From the NCBI GenBank assembly GCA_023146255.1, contig JAGLCJ010000008.1:1-64000 (forward strand): a stretch of DNA of 64,000 nucleotides, read 5' to 3'. Shown piece after piece: positions 52,834 to 60,327 of this stretch (position 1 is the stretch's first letter; each line of letters begins with the position of its first letter). A program made the position numbers and the translations under genes. The stretch is from Alcanivoracaceae bacterium (GTDB lineage Bacteria; Pseudomonadota; Gammaproteobacteria; Pseudomonadales; Alcanivoracaceae). Below the pieces are notes generated by a model, which saw only the letters and a program-made list of their open reading frames with translations, searched no databases and was not told where the DNA came from.

Positions 52834-53624
52834 AAGATGGCTCCCGCCAGCAGCTGGCTGGTCTGCGCCACCTCGCTGGCAATATTTTTCTGCAGGGCCT
52901 TGTCCGCATGCTTTAGCTGAAGATCATAGGTAATGGTGGCACCGTAGGCATTCGGCGCCTGAGCGTCGCGACGGATCTTGTCAAATACCATCAACCGGGT
53001 GCCGAGCGAAAAGCCTTCTTTCAGATCGTGGGTCACCATAAAGACGGTGACCCCGGTTTCCCGCCAAAGCCGCAGCACCAGTTCATGCATATCGGCACGA
53101 ATGCCCGGGTCAAGGGCACCGAAGGGCTCATCCAGCAACAGAATGCGCGGCTTCATGATCAGCGCCTGGGCAATCGCCAGACGTTGCTGCATGCCGCCGG
53201 ACAACTCCGCCGGATAGCGGTTCAGGGCATGGCTGAGCCCGACTGCATCGAGCAGGGATTCGGCTTCGCGACGGATCAGCGCACGCCGCGCACCGAAAGC
53301 GCGGGCAAAAATACCGCCTGTTTTCAGTTCCGGCCCGAGCATCACATTGCCGAGCACGGTCAGGTGCGGCAGCACCGAATAGCGCTGGAATACCACGCCA
53401 CGATCTGGCCCCGGTTCGGCAGGTAACGGCTTGCCATCCATCAGGATTGCACCGTGACTCGGCTGCTCTTCACCAAGCAGCATGCGCAGGAAGGTGGTCT
53501 TGCCGCAGCCAGACGTGCCGACCATGGTACAGAACTCGCCGGCGCTGACAGTGAAGTTGAGTTTCTCCAGTACGACATTGTCGCCGTACTGTTTGCCGAC
53601 CTGATTCACCTCGATCAGTTTCAT
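52830..53624 (-). CDS. ABC transporter ATPase (guanidine/urea-type uptake)
   Basis: 264-residue ATPase of the nitrate/sulfonate/taurine importer group. Walker A is GTSGCGKTT, the signature is LSGGMQQRLAIA, Walker B is ILLLDEPFGALD and the switch His lies in VTHDLKEG. It energises the permease encoded just upstream, with which it overlaps by 4 bp. A C-terminal extension of about 40 residues beyond the ATPase core is present. Confidence 0.93.
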   Translation of the reverse strand: MKLIEVNQVGKQYGDNVVLEKLNFTVSAGEFCTMVGTSGCGKTTFLRMLLGEEQPSHGAILMDGKPLPAEPGPDRGVVFQRYSVLPHLTVLGNVMLGPELKTGGIFARAFGARRALIRREAESLLDAVGLSHALNRYPAELSGGMQQRLAIAQALIMKPRILLLDEPFGALDPGIRADMHELVLRLWRETGVTVFMVTHDLKEGFSLGTRLMVFDKIRRDAQAPNAYGATITYDLQLKHADKALQKNIASEVAQTSQLLAGAIL

Positions 53625-54445
53625 GCCTCACCCTCCTGCTGACGGTGGAACCAGGGAAACATGCGGCGAGACAACAAACGCAAGCCGAGGTCCATGAAAT
53701 AAGCCAGCACGGTAATCCAGATCACATAGGGCAGGATCACATCCATGGCCAGATAACGACGGACCAGAAAAATGCGGTAGCCAAGCCCATCGGTGGAGGC
53801 AATCGCTTCTGCGGCGATCAGGAACAGCCAGGCCGCACCAAGGGAAAGTCGCAGCGCCGCCAGCAAACGTGGCAGCAGCTGTGGCAACACCACCCGCAGC
53901 ATCAGATGCCAGCTGTTACCCCCCAGTGTCTGCAACTTGATGAACTGCTCACGGGGCATATCCAGCACCCGCTGGGCCATGTCCCGGATCATCACCGGCG
54001 CGGTGCCAATCACAATCAGCACCACCTTGGACAACTCACCCAGACCAAAAACAATAAACAGGATCGGCAGGATCGCCATCGGTGGCACCATCGAAATGGC
54101 CGCCACCACCGGTCCCGCCAGCGCGCGGAACATCGGCAGGGTGCCGAGCAGAATGCCGACCAGCAACGCCAGACCCGCTGACACGGCCAGCCCGATCAGC
54201 AGCCGCTCGAGGCTGGACGCGGTGTCCATCCATAACAGGTACTCACCGGTTCGGGTGTCCTCGGTAAAGGCCAGACGCTGCACGGCATCGACCATGGTGG
54301 TCAGGCCGGGCAACAACTTGTCATTCGGATTTTCGGCAAGGCGGGCGTTCGAGTTGCTGATATACAGCAGCAGCAGAATGATGAACGGAATAAAGCCGAG
54401 CGCCACGGCAAGGGGCCGGGATGGCCGCAGGTTGATCAGCCTCAT
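53621..54445 (-). CDS. ABC transporter permease (guanidine/urea-type uptake)
   Basis: 274-residue inner-membrane protein of the BPD_transp_1 family with about six transmembrane helices. The EAA-loop region is FIKLQTLGGNSWHLMLRVVLPQLLPRLLAALRL. The start at 54445 (MRLINLRPSRPL, GGGAGAG upstream) overlaps the stop of a 21-codon ORF by 4 bp (ATGA). Together with the ATPase and the binding protein at 57385 it should import guanidine or a related compound. Confidence 0.92.
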   Translation of the reverse strand: MRLINLRPSRPLAVALGFIPFIILLLLYISNSNARLAENPNDKLLPGLTTMVDAVQRLAFTEDTRTGEYLLWMDTASSLERLLIGLAVSAGLALLVGILLGTLPMFRALAGPVVAAISMVPPMAILPILFIVFGLGELSKVVLIVIGTAPVMIRDMAQRVLDMPREQFIKLQTLGGNSWHLMLRVVLPQLLPRLLAALRLSLGAAWLFLIAAEAIASTDGLGYRIFLVRRYLAMDVILPYVIWITVLAYFMDLGLRLLSRRMFPWFHRQQEGEA

Positions 54446-54507
54446 AAAGCGCTCTCCCGGTTGGGGACAGCACGGAAGGTGCAATCGGCAATAAATGGCT
54501 TGGTCAT
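54442..54507 (-). CDS. 21-residue leader ORF between riboswitch and permease
   Basis: A short frame encoding MTKPFIADCTFRAVPNRESAL with an excellent ribosome-binding site (AGGAGGA, six bases before the ATG) and a stop overlapping the permease start (ATGA). It is the first ORF after the riboswitch, so its ribosome-binding site is a natural target for translational control, which would then spread to the permease by coupling. It matches no family I know. It could instead be the remnant of a longer first gene. Confidence 0.5.
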   Translation of the reverse strand: MTKPFIADCTFRAVPNRESAL

Positions 54508-54534
54508 AAATCTTCCTCCTGCAGCGCGAACGCC

Positions 54535-54544
54535 GGTTACACGG
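54535..54544 (-). promoter_or_regulatory. Candidate riboswitch expression platform strand
   Basis: Read leftward, CCGTGTAACC at 54544-54535 is the exact 10-nt complement of GGTTACACGG in the 3' part of the aptamer (54602-54593). Pairing of the two would compete with the folded aptamer and so link guanidine binding to the region just before the leader ORF ribosome-binding site (54513-54519). Confidence 0.5.
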
Positions 54545-54570
54545 ATGACCGGAACGTCTCGGCGATGCTG

Positions 54571-54665
54571 GTCTCCCGGGCTTTTAATCCCGCCGTGTAA
54601 CCCTTCCGCAGGAAAGGCCGGCAACTCTCGGACCAGACATCACCACGGCGACCGGAACCCTAGTT
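54571..54665 (-). promoter_or_regulatory. Guanidine-I (ykkC) riboswitch aptamer
   Basis: Read leftward, the conserved blocks of the ykkC/guanidine-I aptamer appear in order: CTAGGGTTCCGG (54663-54652), CTGGTCCGAGAG, TTACACGG, then CGGGATTAAAAGCCCGGGAG close to the 3' end. One extra T in the GGGATTAAAAGCCC loop is the only visible deviation. It senses free guanidinium and controls the transporter, DUF1989, carboxylase and allophanate hydrolase operon downstream. Confidence 0.95.
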
Positions 54666-54717
54666 GCGCTTTGCATCACCCGGTGCGATTGGCACACCGC
54701 GTTTCCGCTAATGGTTT

Positions 54718-54733
54718 TGCAGTATCCGTGCCA
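54718..54733 (-). promoter_or_regulatory. Sigma54-type promoter of the guanidine operon
   Basis: Read leftward, TGGCACGGATACTGCA matches TGGCACG-N4-TTGCA with one mismatch; both the -24 GG and the -12 GC are present. Transcription would begin near 54708, about 43 bases before the riboswitch. A possible NtrC site, GCGCTGTTTTGGTGCG, is centred near 54791. Nitrogen control of the operon through RpoN/NtrC is therefore likely. Confidence 0.7.
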
Positions 54734-54809
54734 TGCCCGGGCCGCCGGATTAGCGGCCAGCAACCGCGCTGGCCGCTGCGCTGCGCACCAAAACAGCGCC
54801 GCCGCCCTG

Positions 54810-55823
54810 TTATCGGGCAAGCAGCGCTGACAGCGCCGGCCAGAGCTGGGCCATGGCCGCCGCTTCACGACCCGGGCCGCCGCCGCAGTGGCCCCAATCG
54901 CTGCGCAGAACCACGGCCTGTGCACCCGGCATCCGCGCTGCATCGGCCAGCGCTTCCTCGGCAGGAAAATACTGATCGCTGTCGCAGGGCATGATCAGTG
55001 TCGGCATGCGAATCGCCGCCAGCGCTGCGTCCATATCGCCCTGATAAAGATCATTGGCACTGATATCGGCGTTGCTCCACATCTCCAGTACGCAAAGCAG
55101 ATCGTGATGATCCATGGCCAGATGGTCGTCCTCCCACCAGCGCAACAGCTGATCGAGCGTTTCGAATCCGAGCTGGCGATAAAGCTGTTCACGGACAAAA
55201 CGGGCGCTGTAGGCACGGCTGGCATAAATGCGGGCAAAGGCACGCAGCCCCTCCACCGGCTTGCTGCCGTTACGGCTGTGTGGATCCGCCAGCAACGCTG
55301 CTTTCAGACCAAGCAGAAAAAGCAGGTTGTGCGGATAACAGCGCACGGCGGAACACCAGGCGGCAACCCGCCGGACCTGATCGGGAAACAGGCAGGCCCA
55401 CTGCAGGCTCTGCATGCCGCCAAGCGACCAGCCTGCCACCAGCGCCAGCTGTACCGGATCAAACAGCACCTCAAGCAGACGCTGCTGGGCGTTGACCTGA
55501 TCAACCAGACTGATCGACGGAAAGCGCACGCCGCGCTGGCTGTCATGGGCATTCGACGGCGAGCTCGACTGGCCGGCGCCGAGCATGCCGGGAATCAATA
55601 CACACCAGTGCGGATCGCTGAGTGGGCTGTCAGCACAAGCCAATGGCAGGTTGCCGGCCATTGCACCACCGTAATACCCGGGCAACAGCACGATGTTGTC
55701 TTTTGGTGCGTTCGGCAGGCCCCGCTGCAGCACCCGCATGCGGGCATCACGCAACACATTGCCGCTTTGCAGAGTCAGGTCTCCGATCGCCACTTCCCGC
55801 TCAAGCCATTGTCCGGATTGCAT
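54810..55823 (-). CDS. MetX-like alpha/beta hydrolase
   Basis: 337-residue alpha/beta-hydrolase of the homoserine acetyltransferase-like group. The nucleophile elbow is GWSLGGMQ. The catalytic Asp is likely in MPCDSDQYFPAEE and the His in SDWGHCGGGPGRE. True MetX acyltransferases share this fold, but sequence and context (divergent from a type III glutamine synthetase, beside a guanidine operon) suggest an amidase or esterase role in nitrogen scavenging; this is inference. It ends just upstream of the sigma54 promoter of the operon. Confidence 0.75.
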   Translation of the reverse strand: MQSGQWLEREVAIGDLTLQSGNVLRDARMRVLQRGLPNAPKDNIVLLPGYYGGAMAGNLPLACADSPLSDPHWCVLIPGMLGAGQSSSPSNAHDSQRGVRFPSISLVDQVNAQQRLLEVLFDPVQLALVAGWSLGGMQSLQWACLFPDQVRRVAAWCSAVRCYPHNLLFLLGLKAALLADPHSRNGSKPVEGLRAFARIYASRAYSARFVREQLYRQLGFETLDQLLRWWEDDHLAMDHHDLLCVLEMWSNADISANDLYQGDMDAALAAIRMPTLIMPCDSDQYFPAEEALADAARMPGAQAVVLRSDWGHCGGGPGREAAAMAQLWPALSALLAR

Positions 55824-55867
55824 TTTTCACCTCGACACGCGCCTCGATGCGAGACGGCTCCAGAACT

Positions 55868-55897
55868 TATACATACACGCTGGCATGTATATTGAAT
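55868..55897 (+). promoter_or_regulatory. Operator-like palindrome and weak sigma54-like site before glnT
   Basis: TATACAT-N10-ATGTATA (55868-55891) is an inverted repeat in the divergent hydrolase-glnT region. Overlapping it, TGGCATGTATATTGAA resembles a sigma54 site but lacks the -12 GC. It may bind a regulator such as the TetR protein encoded at 58514; this is unproven. Confidence 0.35.
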
Positions 55898-55972
55898 GAA
55901 AGATTCATGCCAGCGGCAGCCAGGGTTATCTACCGCAGCCGCTTATCCTCAATGCAACTGGAGAGTCAGATC

Positions 55973-57331
55973 ATGTCTTCGGCAAAAAGCAGCAATCCCC
56001 TCGCCGTCCGTCTCGAACAGCTCGGCGTGAAGTATGCGATGGCGAGTTACGTCGATATTCATGGCCGTATCAAGGGCAAGCTGGTGCCGCTGAATCACCT
56101 CGACAACATGATGGCCGGCTCCGAGCTGTACACCGGCGCCGCCCTTGATGGCGTGCCGCAGGACATCAGCGATAACGAAGTTGCAGCAATGCCGGACCCG
56201 GCCACCGCCACCCAGTGCCCGTGGAATCCGGAACTGGCCTGGTTCGCCAGCGATCTGTATCTGGATGGCGCGCCGTTCGAAGCCTGCTCGCGGGTGATTC
56301 TCAAGCGCCAGACTGAAGCGGCAGCGCAGATGGGCTATATCTTCAATCTCGGCATTGAAACGGAATTCTTTCTGTTCCGCGATCAGGCCGACGGCGGCTT
56401 CGCCCCGCTCAGTGATCGCGACAACCTTGGCAAGCCCTGCTATGACCCCTGCGCACTGATGGATAACCTGCCGATCGTCGATGAGTTGGTCACGGCAATG
56501 AACAAACTCGGCTGGGATGTCTATTCGTTCGATCACGAGGATGCCATCGGCCAGTTCGAAACCGATTTCACCTATACCGACGCCCTGAACATGGCCGACC
56601 GGTTTGTGTTTTTCCGCATGATGGCCAACGAAATCGCCCGCAAACACGGCGCTTTTGCCAGCTTTATGCCAAAACCCTACGCCGACCGGACCGGCAGCGG
56701 CGCCCACTACAACATGTCACTGGCGGACATCAGCAGCGGCAAGAACCTGTTTATCGCCAACGGCGATGATCCGCATCAGGTTGGCGTCTCGCTGCTGGCT
56801 TACCACTTTATTGCCGGCGTGCTGAAACACGCCCGCGCCATCTGCGCGGTGATCGCGCCGACGGTGAACAGCTACAAGCGACTGGTGCGTCAGGGTTCCA
56901 TGTCCGGCTCCACCTGGGCACCGGTGTTCTGCTGCTACGGCAACAACAACCGCACCAACATGATCCGCATCCCCAGTGCCGGCGGTCGTGTTGAATGCCG
57001 CGCCGCCGATATCAGCTGCAATCCCTATCTTGGTGCAGCCATGATTCTGGCGGCAGGTCTGGAGGGCATCCGCGAGCAGCTGGACCCCGGTAAACCGCAC
57101 CGCGAGAACATGTACAACTACAGCGACGCCGAGATCGCTGCGCAGAACATCCAGTTTCTGCCACAGAGCCTGGAAGAGGCGATGGACGCCTTCGAGGCCG
57201 ATCCGCTGTCCCGTCAGGTGTTTGGCGAGCGCATGTTCCGTGCCTTCGTCGACTTCAAACGTGCCGAATGGCGCAGTTACCACAACACCGTATCAGCCTG
57301 GGAAATCCAGCATTACCTGAAGATGTTCTGA
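55973..57331 (+). CDS. glnT: Type III glutamine synthetase-like protein (GlnT)
   Basis: 452-residue glutamine synthetase-fold enzyme. GIETEFFLF, TGSGAHYNMSL, NSYKRL and NNNRTNMIRIP, and RVECRAADISCNPYLGAAMILAAGLEGI supply the metal, glutamate and ATP sites. It fits the GlnT (TIGR03105) group; gamma-glutamylmethylamide synthetases (GmaS) are close relatives, so a gamma-glutamyl amide other than glutamine is possible. The start MSSAKSSNPLAVRLEQLG has GGAGAG upstream. It precedes the ABC binding protein and would capture ammonia released from guanidine. Confidence 0.87.
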   Translation: MSSAKSSNPLAVRLEQLGVKYAMASYVDIHGRIKGKLVPLNHLDNMMAGSELYTGAALDGVPQDISDNEVAAMPDPATATQCPWNPELAWFASDLYLDGAPFEACSRVILKRQTEAAAQMGYIFNLGIETEFFLFRDQADGGFAPLSDRDNLGKPCYDPCALMDNLPIVDELVTAMNKLGWDVYSFDHEDAIGQFETDFTYTDALNMADRFVFFRMMANEIARKHGAFASFMPKPYADRTGSGAHYNMSLADISSGKNLFIANGDDPHQVGVSLLAYHFIAGVLKHARAICAVIAPTVNSYKRLVRQGSMSGSTWAPVFCCYGNNNRTNMIRIPSAGGRVECRAADISCNPYLGAAMILAAGLEGIREQLDPGKPHRENMYNYSDAEIAAQNIQFLPQSLEEAMDAFEADPLSRQVFGERMFRAFVDFKRAEWRSYHNTVSAWEIQHYLKMF

Positions 57332-57384
57332 ACTCTGGCTCGTTACTTGCTAGCTAAACCCCGTCATCCCGTTGGAGGTTCACC

Positions 57385-58458
57385 ATGAAACAGTCAATCC
57401 TTACCCGCCTGACCGGCGCCCTGCTTGCCGGCGTCATGCTGTTTGCTGCACCAGCTGTGCTGGCCGCCGAGAAAAAGAAGTTCACCATCGCCTGGACCAT
57501 CTACGCTGGCTGGATGCCGTGGGAGTACGCGGACAAATCCGGAATCATGAAGAAATGGGCCGACAAGTACGGCATCGAAGTCGATATTGTCCAGATCAAC
57601 GACTACATCGAGTCGATTAACCAGTTCACCGCCGGCCAGTTTGACGCGGTGGTCTGCACCAGCATGGACGCACTGTCCATTCCGGCCGCCAGCGGCGTCG
57701 ACACCACCGCACTGATTGTCGGCGACTACTCGAACGGCAACGACGGCATCGTCTCGAAGACCGCCAAATCAGTGAAGGACCTGAAGGGCAGCAAGCTGCA
57801 TCTGGTCGAGCTGTCGGTATCGCACTATCTGCTGGCCCGGGCGCTGGACAGCGTCGGTCTGCGCGAGCGTGACGTTACTCTGGTGAACACCTCGGATGCC
57901 GATATCGTTTCCGCCTACCAGACCAAGGACGTCACCAGCGTCGTGACCTGGAATCCGCTGCTGGATGAAGTCGCTGCCCTGCCCGGTTCCAACCGCATCT
58001 ACGACTCCAGTCAGGTGCCCGGCCACATCAAGGATCTGACCGTGGTCAACACCGAAACCCTGAAAGCCAACCCGAAGCTCGGCAAGGCCATGGTCGGCGC
58101 CTGGTTTGAAATGATGGCGATCATGGAAAGCGACACCGAGGAAGGCTCGAAGATGCGTGCCTTCCTTGGCGAGGCGTCCGGCACCGATCTGGCCGGCTAC
58201 GAAGCCCAGCTGAAGGGCATGAAGATGTTCTGGCAGCCGGCCGAGGCCGTCGCCTTCACGAAAAGCGAGCAGGCTTTCTCCGCCATGGATTCGGTCCGTC
58301 AGTTTTCCTTCCAGCACGGTTTGCTCGGTGAAGGCGCCACCGATGCCGATTTCGTTGGCATCAGCTTCCCGGACGGCAAACTGCTTGGCGACAAGGGCAA
58401 CATCAAGTTCCGCTTCGACACCAGCTATATGGAAATGGCCGCAGCAGGTAAGCTCTGA
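57385..58458 (+). CDS. ABC transporter substrate-binding protein, urea carboxylase-associated type
   Basis: 357-residue periplasmic binding protein with a signal peptide (cleavage near VLAA|EK) of the nitrate/taurine-like group (TIGR03427, the binding protein found with urea carboxylases). KKFTIAWTIYAGWMPWEYADKSGIMKKWADKYG and QFDAVVCTSMDALSIPAASGVDTTALIVGDYSNGND are typical. It is the likely partner of the permease and ATPase at 52830-54445, though it lies on the other strand outside the riboswitch operon. GGAGG precedes the ATG, and a terminator follows. Confidence 0.9.
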   Translation: MKQSILTRLTGALLAGVMLFAAPAVLAAEKKKFTIAWTIYAGWMPWEYADKSGIMKKWADKYGIEVDIVQINDYIESINQFTAGQFDAVVCTSMDALSIPAASGVDTTALIVGDYSNGNDGIVSKTAKSVKDLKGSKLHLVELSVSHYLLARALDSVGLRERDVTLVNTSDADIVSAYQTKDVTSVVTWNPLLDEVAALPGSNRIYDSSQVPGHIKDLTVVNTETLKANPKLGKAMVGAWFEMMAIMESDTEEGSKMRAFLGEASGTDLAGYEAQLKGMKMFWQPAEAVAFTKSEQAFSAMDSVRQFSFQHGLLGEGATDADFVGISFPDGKLLGDKGNIKFRFDTSYMEMAAAGKL

Positions 58459-58481
58459 CACCTGACTCCCGAAGCCACTGA

Positions 58482-58506
58482 GACGGGGGCGCAAGCCCCC
58501 GTTTTT
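58482..58506 (+). terminator. Terminator after the binding-protein gene
   Basis: ACGGGGGC-GCAA-GCCCCCGT followed by TTTTT, between the binding protein and the TetR gene. Confidence 0.88.
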
Positions 58507-58513
58507 ATCCGCC

Positions 58514-59113
58514 ATGCGCCGAACCAGAGAAGAAGCCGAACAAACCCGCCAGAAGGTCATTGAGGCGGCGCTGAAGCTGTTCAGCCGCAACGGCTACTCG
58601 CAAACCACGCTGGCGATGATCGCCGCCGAGGCCGGCTACAGTCGCGGGCCGATCTACTGGCATTTCAAGAACAAGGATGAGCTATACGAGGCGGTACTCG
58701 GTTATTCGCAAGGCCCGTTACAGCAACTGGTGCAGCAGGCCAGCGAACAGACTGATCCGGTTCAGGCGATCAGTGATTTCGTCGATGAGTGGTTCCGCCT
58801 GCTACTGGAAGATCGCTGGTACCGGCAATCCTTCGAGATCCTGCTGAACAAGACCGAACTGACCGACACCATGGCCCGTACCATTCGCCGCGAGCGGCAG
58901 TTGACCAAAGCCATCATTCATACACTCGGACAGCGTTTGCAAAGCATCCACCCGGACGGCGATGCCGACGAAGCCGGACTGCTCTGCTACACCTTTCTGA
59001 TGGGCATCACCCAGAGCTGGCTGTTCTCGCCAAAACTGTTTTCACTGGCCGACAAACGCAAACAGTTTCGCAACCGCTTGATGCGGATGTTGCAGCTGCC
59101 GGTCAAAGACTGA
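58514..59113 (+). CDS. TetR-family regulator
   Basis: 199-residue repressor. The N-terminal helix-turn-helix MIAAEAGYSRGPIYWHFKNKDELYEAVL (about residues 35-65) is of the AcrR/NalC-like type. The C-terminal ligand domain is helical. The start MRRTREEAEQTRQKVIEAALKLFSRNGY is typical. It begins eight bases after the terminator of the binding-protein gene, so it may be expressed by read-through or from a promoter overlapping it. Targets could be the adjacent dehydrogenase or the glnT region. Confidence 0.9.
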   Translation: MRRTREEAEQTRQKVIEAALKLFSRNGYSQTTLAMIAAEAGYSRGPIYWHFKNKDELYEAVLGYSQGPLQQLVQQASEQTDPVQAISDFVDEWFRLLLEDRWYRQSFEILLNKTELTDTMARTIRRERQLTKAIIHTLGQRLQSIHPDGDADEAGLLCYTFLMGITQSWLFSPKLFSLADKRKQFRNRLMRMLQLPVKD

Positions 59114-60113
59114 AATCCAGACACAACTTGCCGACATGGCTGGCGCCCTGCATGGTCCTCAGCGCTGCCGGCAGACCATCAAAACCAAACACATCGCCGA
59201 TCACCGGCTGCAGCCGGTGCAGGTCAATGGCCCGATTCATTTCGCCGAACTGCTCGCGATTGCCGACGGTAATGCCGCGTACCGTGACATTCATCGCCAT
59301 GATCTTTGCAGTACTGACCTGACTGGCCATCCCGGTCAGCACGCCGATCATGGAAACGTGACCGCCGATGCGCACCGCATCAAGAGATTCGTTCAGCGTG
59401 CCGGCACCGCCTACTTCAACAACCAGATCAACTCCGTCACCACTCAGCTTGCGTATTGCCCTGCCCCAGCGCGGCTCGGCCCGGTAATTGAGCAAGTGAT
59501 CAGCCCCCAGCTCACGGGCCCGGGCCAGCTTCTCGTCCGAGGACGAAATGACGAAGGTTTCAGCACCCAGTAAGCGGGCAAACTGCAGGGCAAACAGGCT
59601 GACCCCGCCGGTACCCTGAATCAGTACCCGGTCGCCGGCCTTGACCTGTCCCTCCACCACCACCGCCCGCCAGGCCGTCAGCGCGGCACAGGGCAAGGTC
59701 GCCGCTTCGATAAATCCGAGCGAGGCAGGCATTGGAATAAAGCTGCTGGCCGGCGCCAGCAACTGATCCTGCAGGGCGCCGGGGACGGTTTCCCCGGTGA
59801 CCCGCTTCAGCGCCGCCAGCGTTGGTTTCCCGCTCTGCCAGCCCGGAAAGAACAGGGTACAGACCCGATCGCCCGGAGCCAGACCCGTCACCCCCTCACC
59901 GACCGCCATCACCTCGCCGGCGCCGTCCGACAGCGGCACCTGCGGCAGCGGCATCTTCGGATTGGCAAACCCCAGTACCGTGGCAAGATCATGATAGTTC
60001 ACTGACGCGGCACACATCCGCACCGCCACTTCGCCGGGTCCCGGGGCCCGCTCAGTCGCAACAGACCTTTGCAGACCATCCAGACCGAAGTGGTTCAGTG
60101 TTGTCTTGCGCAT
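59103..60113 (-). CDS. Zinc-independent MDR alcohol dehydrogenase/quinone reductase-like protein
   Basis: 336-residue medium-chain dehydrogenase/reductase. The N-terminal GroES-like domain has ASVNYHDLATVLG in place of zinc ligands. The nucleotide-binding motif is GTGGVSLFALQFARLLGAETF and a second conserved motif is GADHLLNYR. Lack of the usual Cys and His ligands points to a quinone reductase-like, zinc-free member. The substrate is unknown. It converges on and overlaps the TetR gene by 11 bp. Confidence 0.87.
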   Translation of the reverse strand: MRKTTLNHFGLDGLQRSVATERAPGPGEVAVRMCAASVNYHDLATVLGFANPKMPLPQVPLSDGAGEVMAVGEGVTGLAPGDRVCTLFFPGWQSGKPTLAALKRVTGETVPGALQDQLLAPASSFIPMPASLGFIEAATLPCAALTAWRAVVVEGQVKAGDRVLIQGTGGVSLFALQFARLLGAETFVISSSDEKLARARELGADHLLNYRAEPRWGRAIRKLSGDGVDLVVEVGGAGTLNESLDAVRIGGHVSMIGVLTGMASQVSTAKIMAMNVTVRGITVGNREQFGEMNRAIDLHRLQPVIGDVFGFDGLPAALRTMQGASHVGKLCLDFSL

Positions 60114-60327
60114 GCTGCTCTCTCCCGATGGCGACAGGCTTCATCATCCCCGGCAGGACTGAATGGGCAAGGACCAATCGGTACCGACTGGCTGATATTT
60201 CCGGTCAGGTAACATCTTGAAACAGCTTTCACCGCCTGTGCTGTCCTACCCGGGCTGGAAGGTTTCTGTCTATGTCTGGCGCCGTTGTTTACACTTTCAC
60301 CCTGATTTCACTGCATAACGAGTGCCC

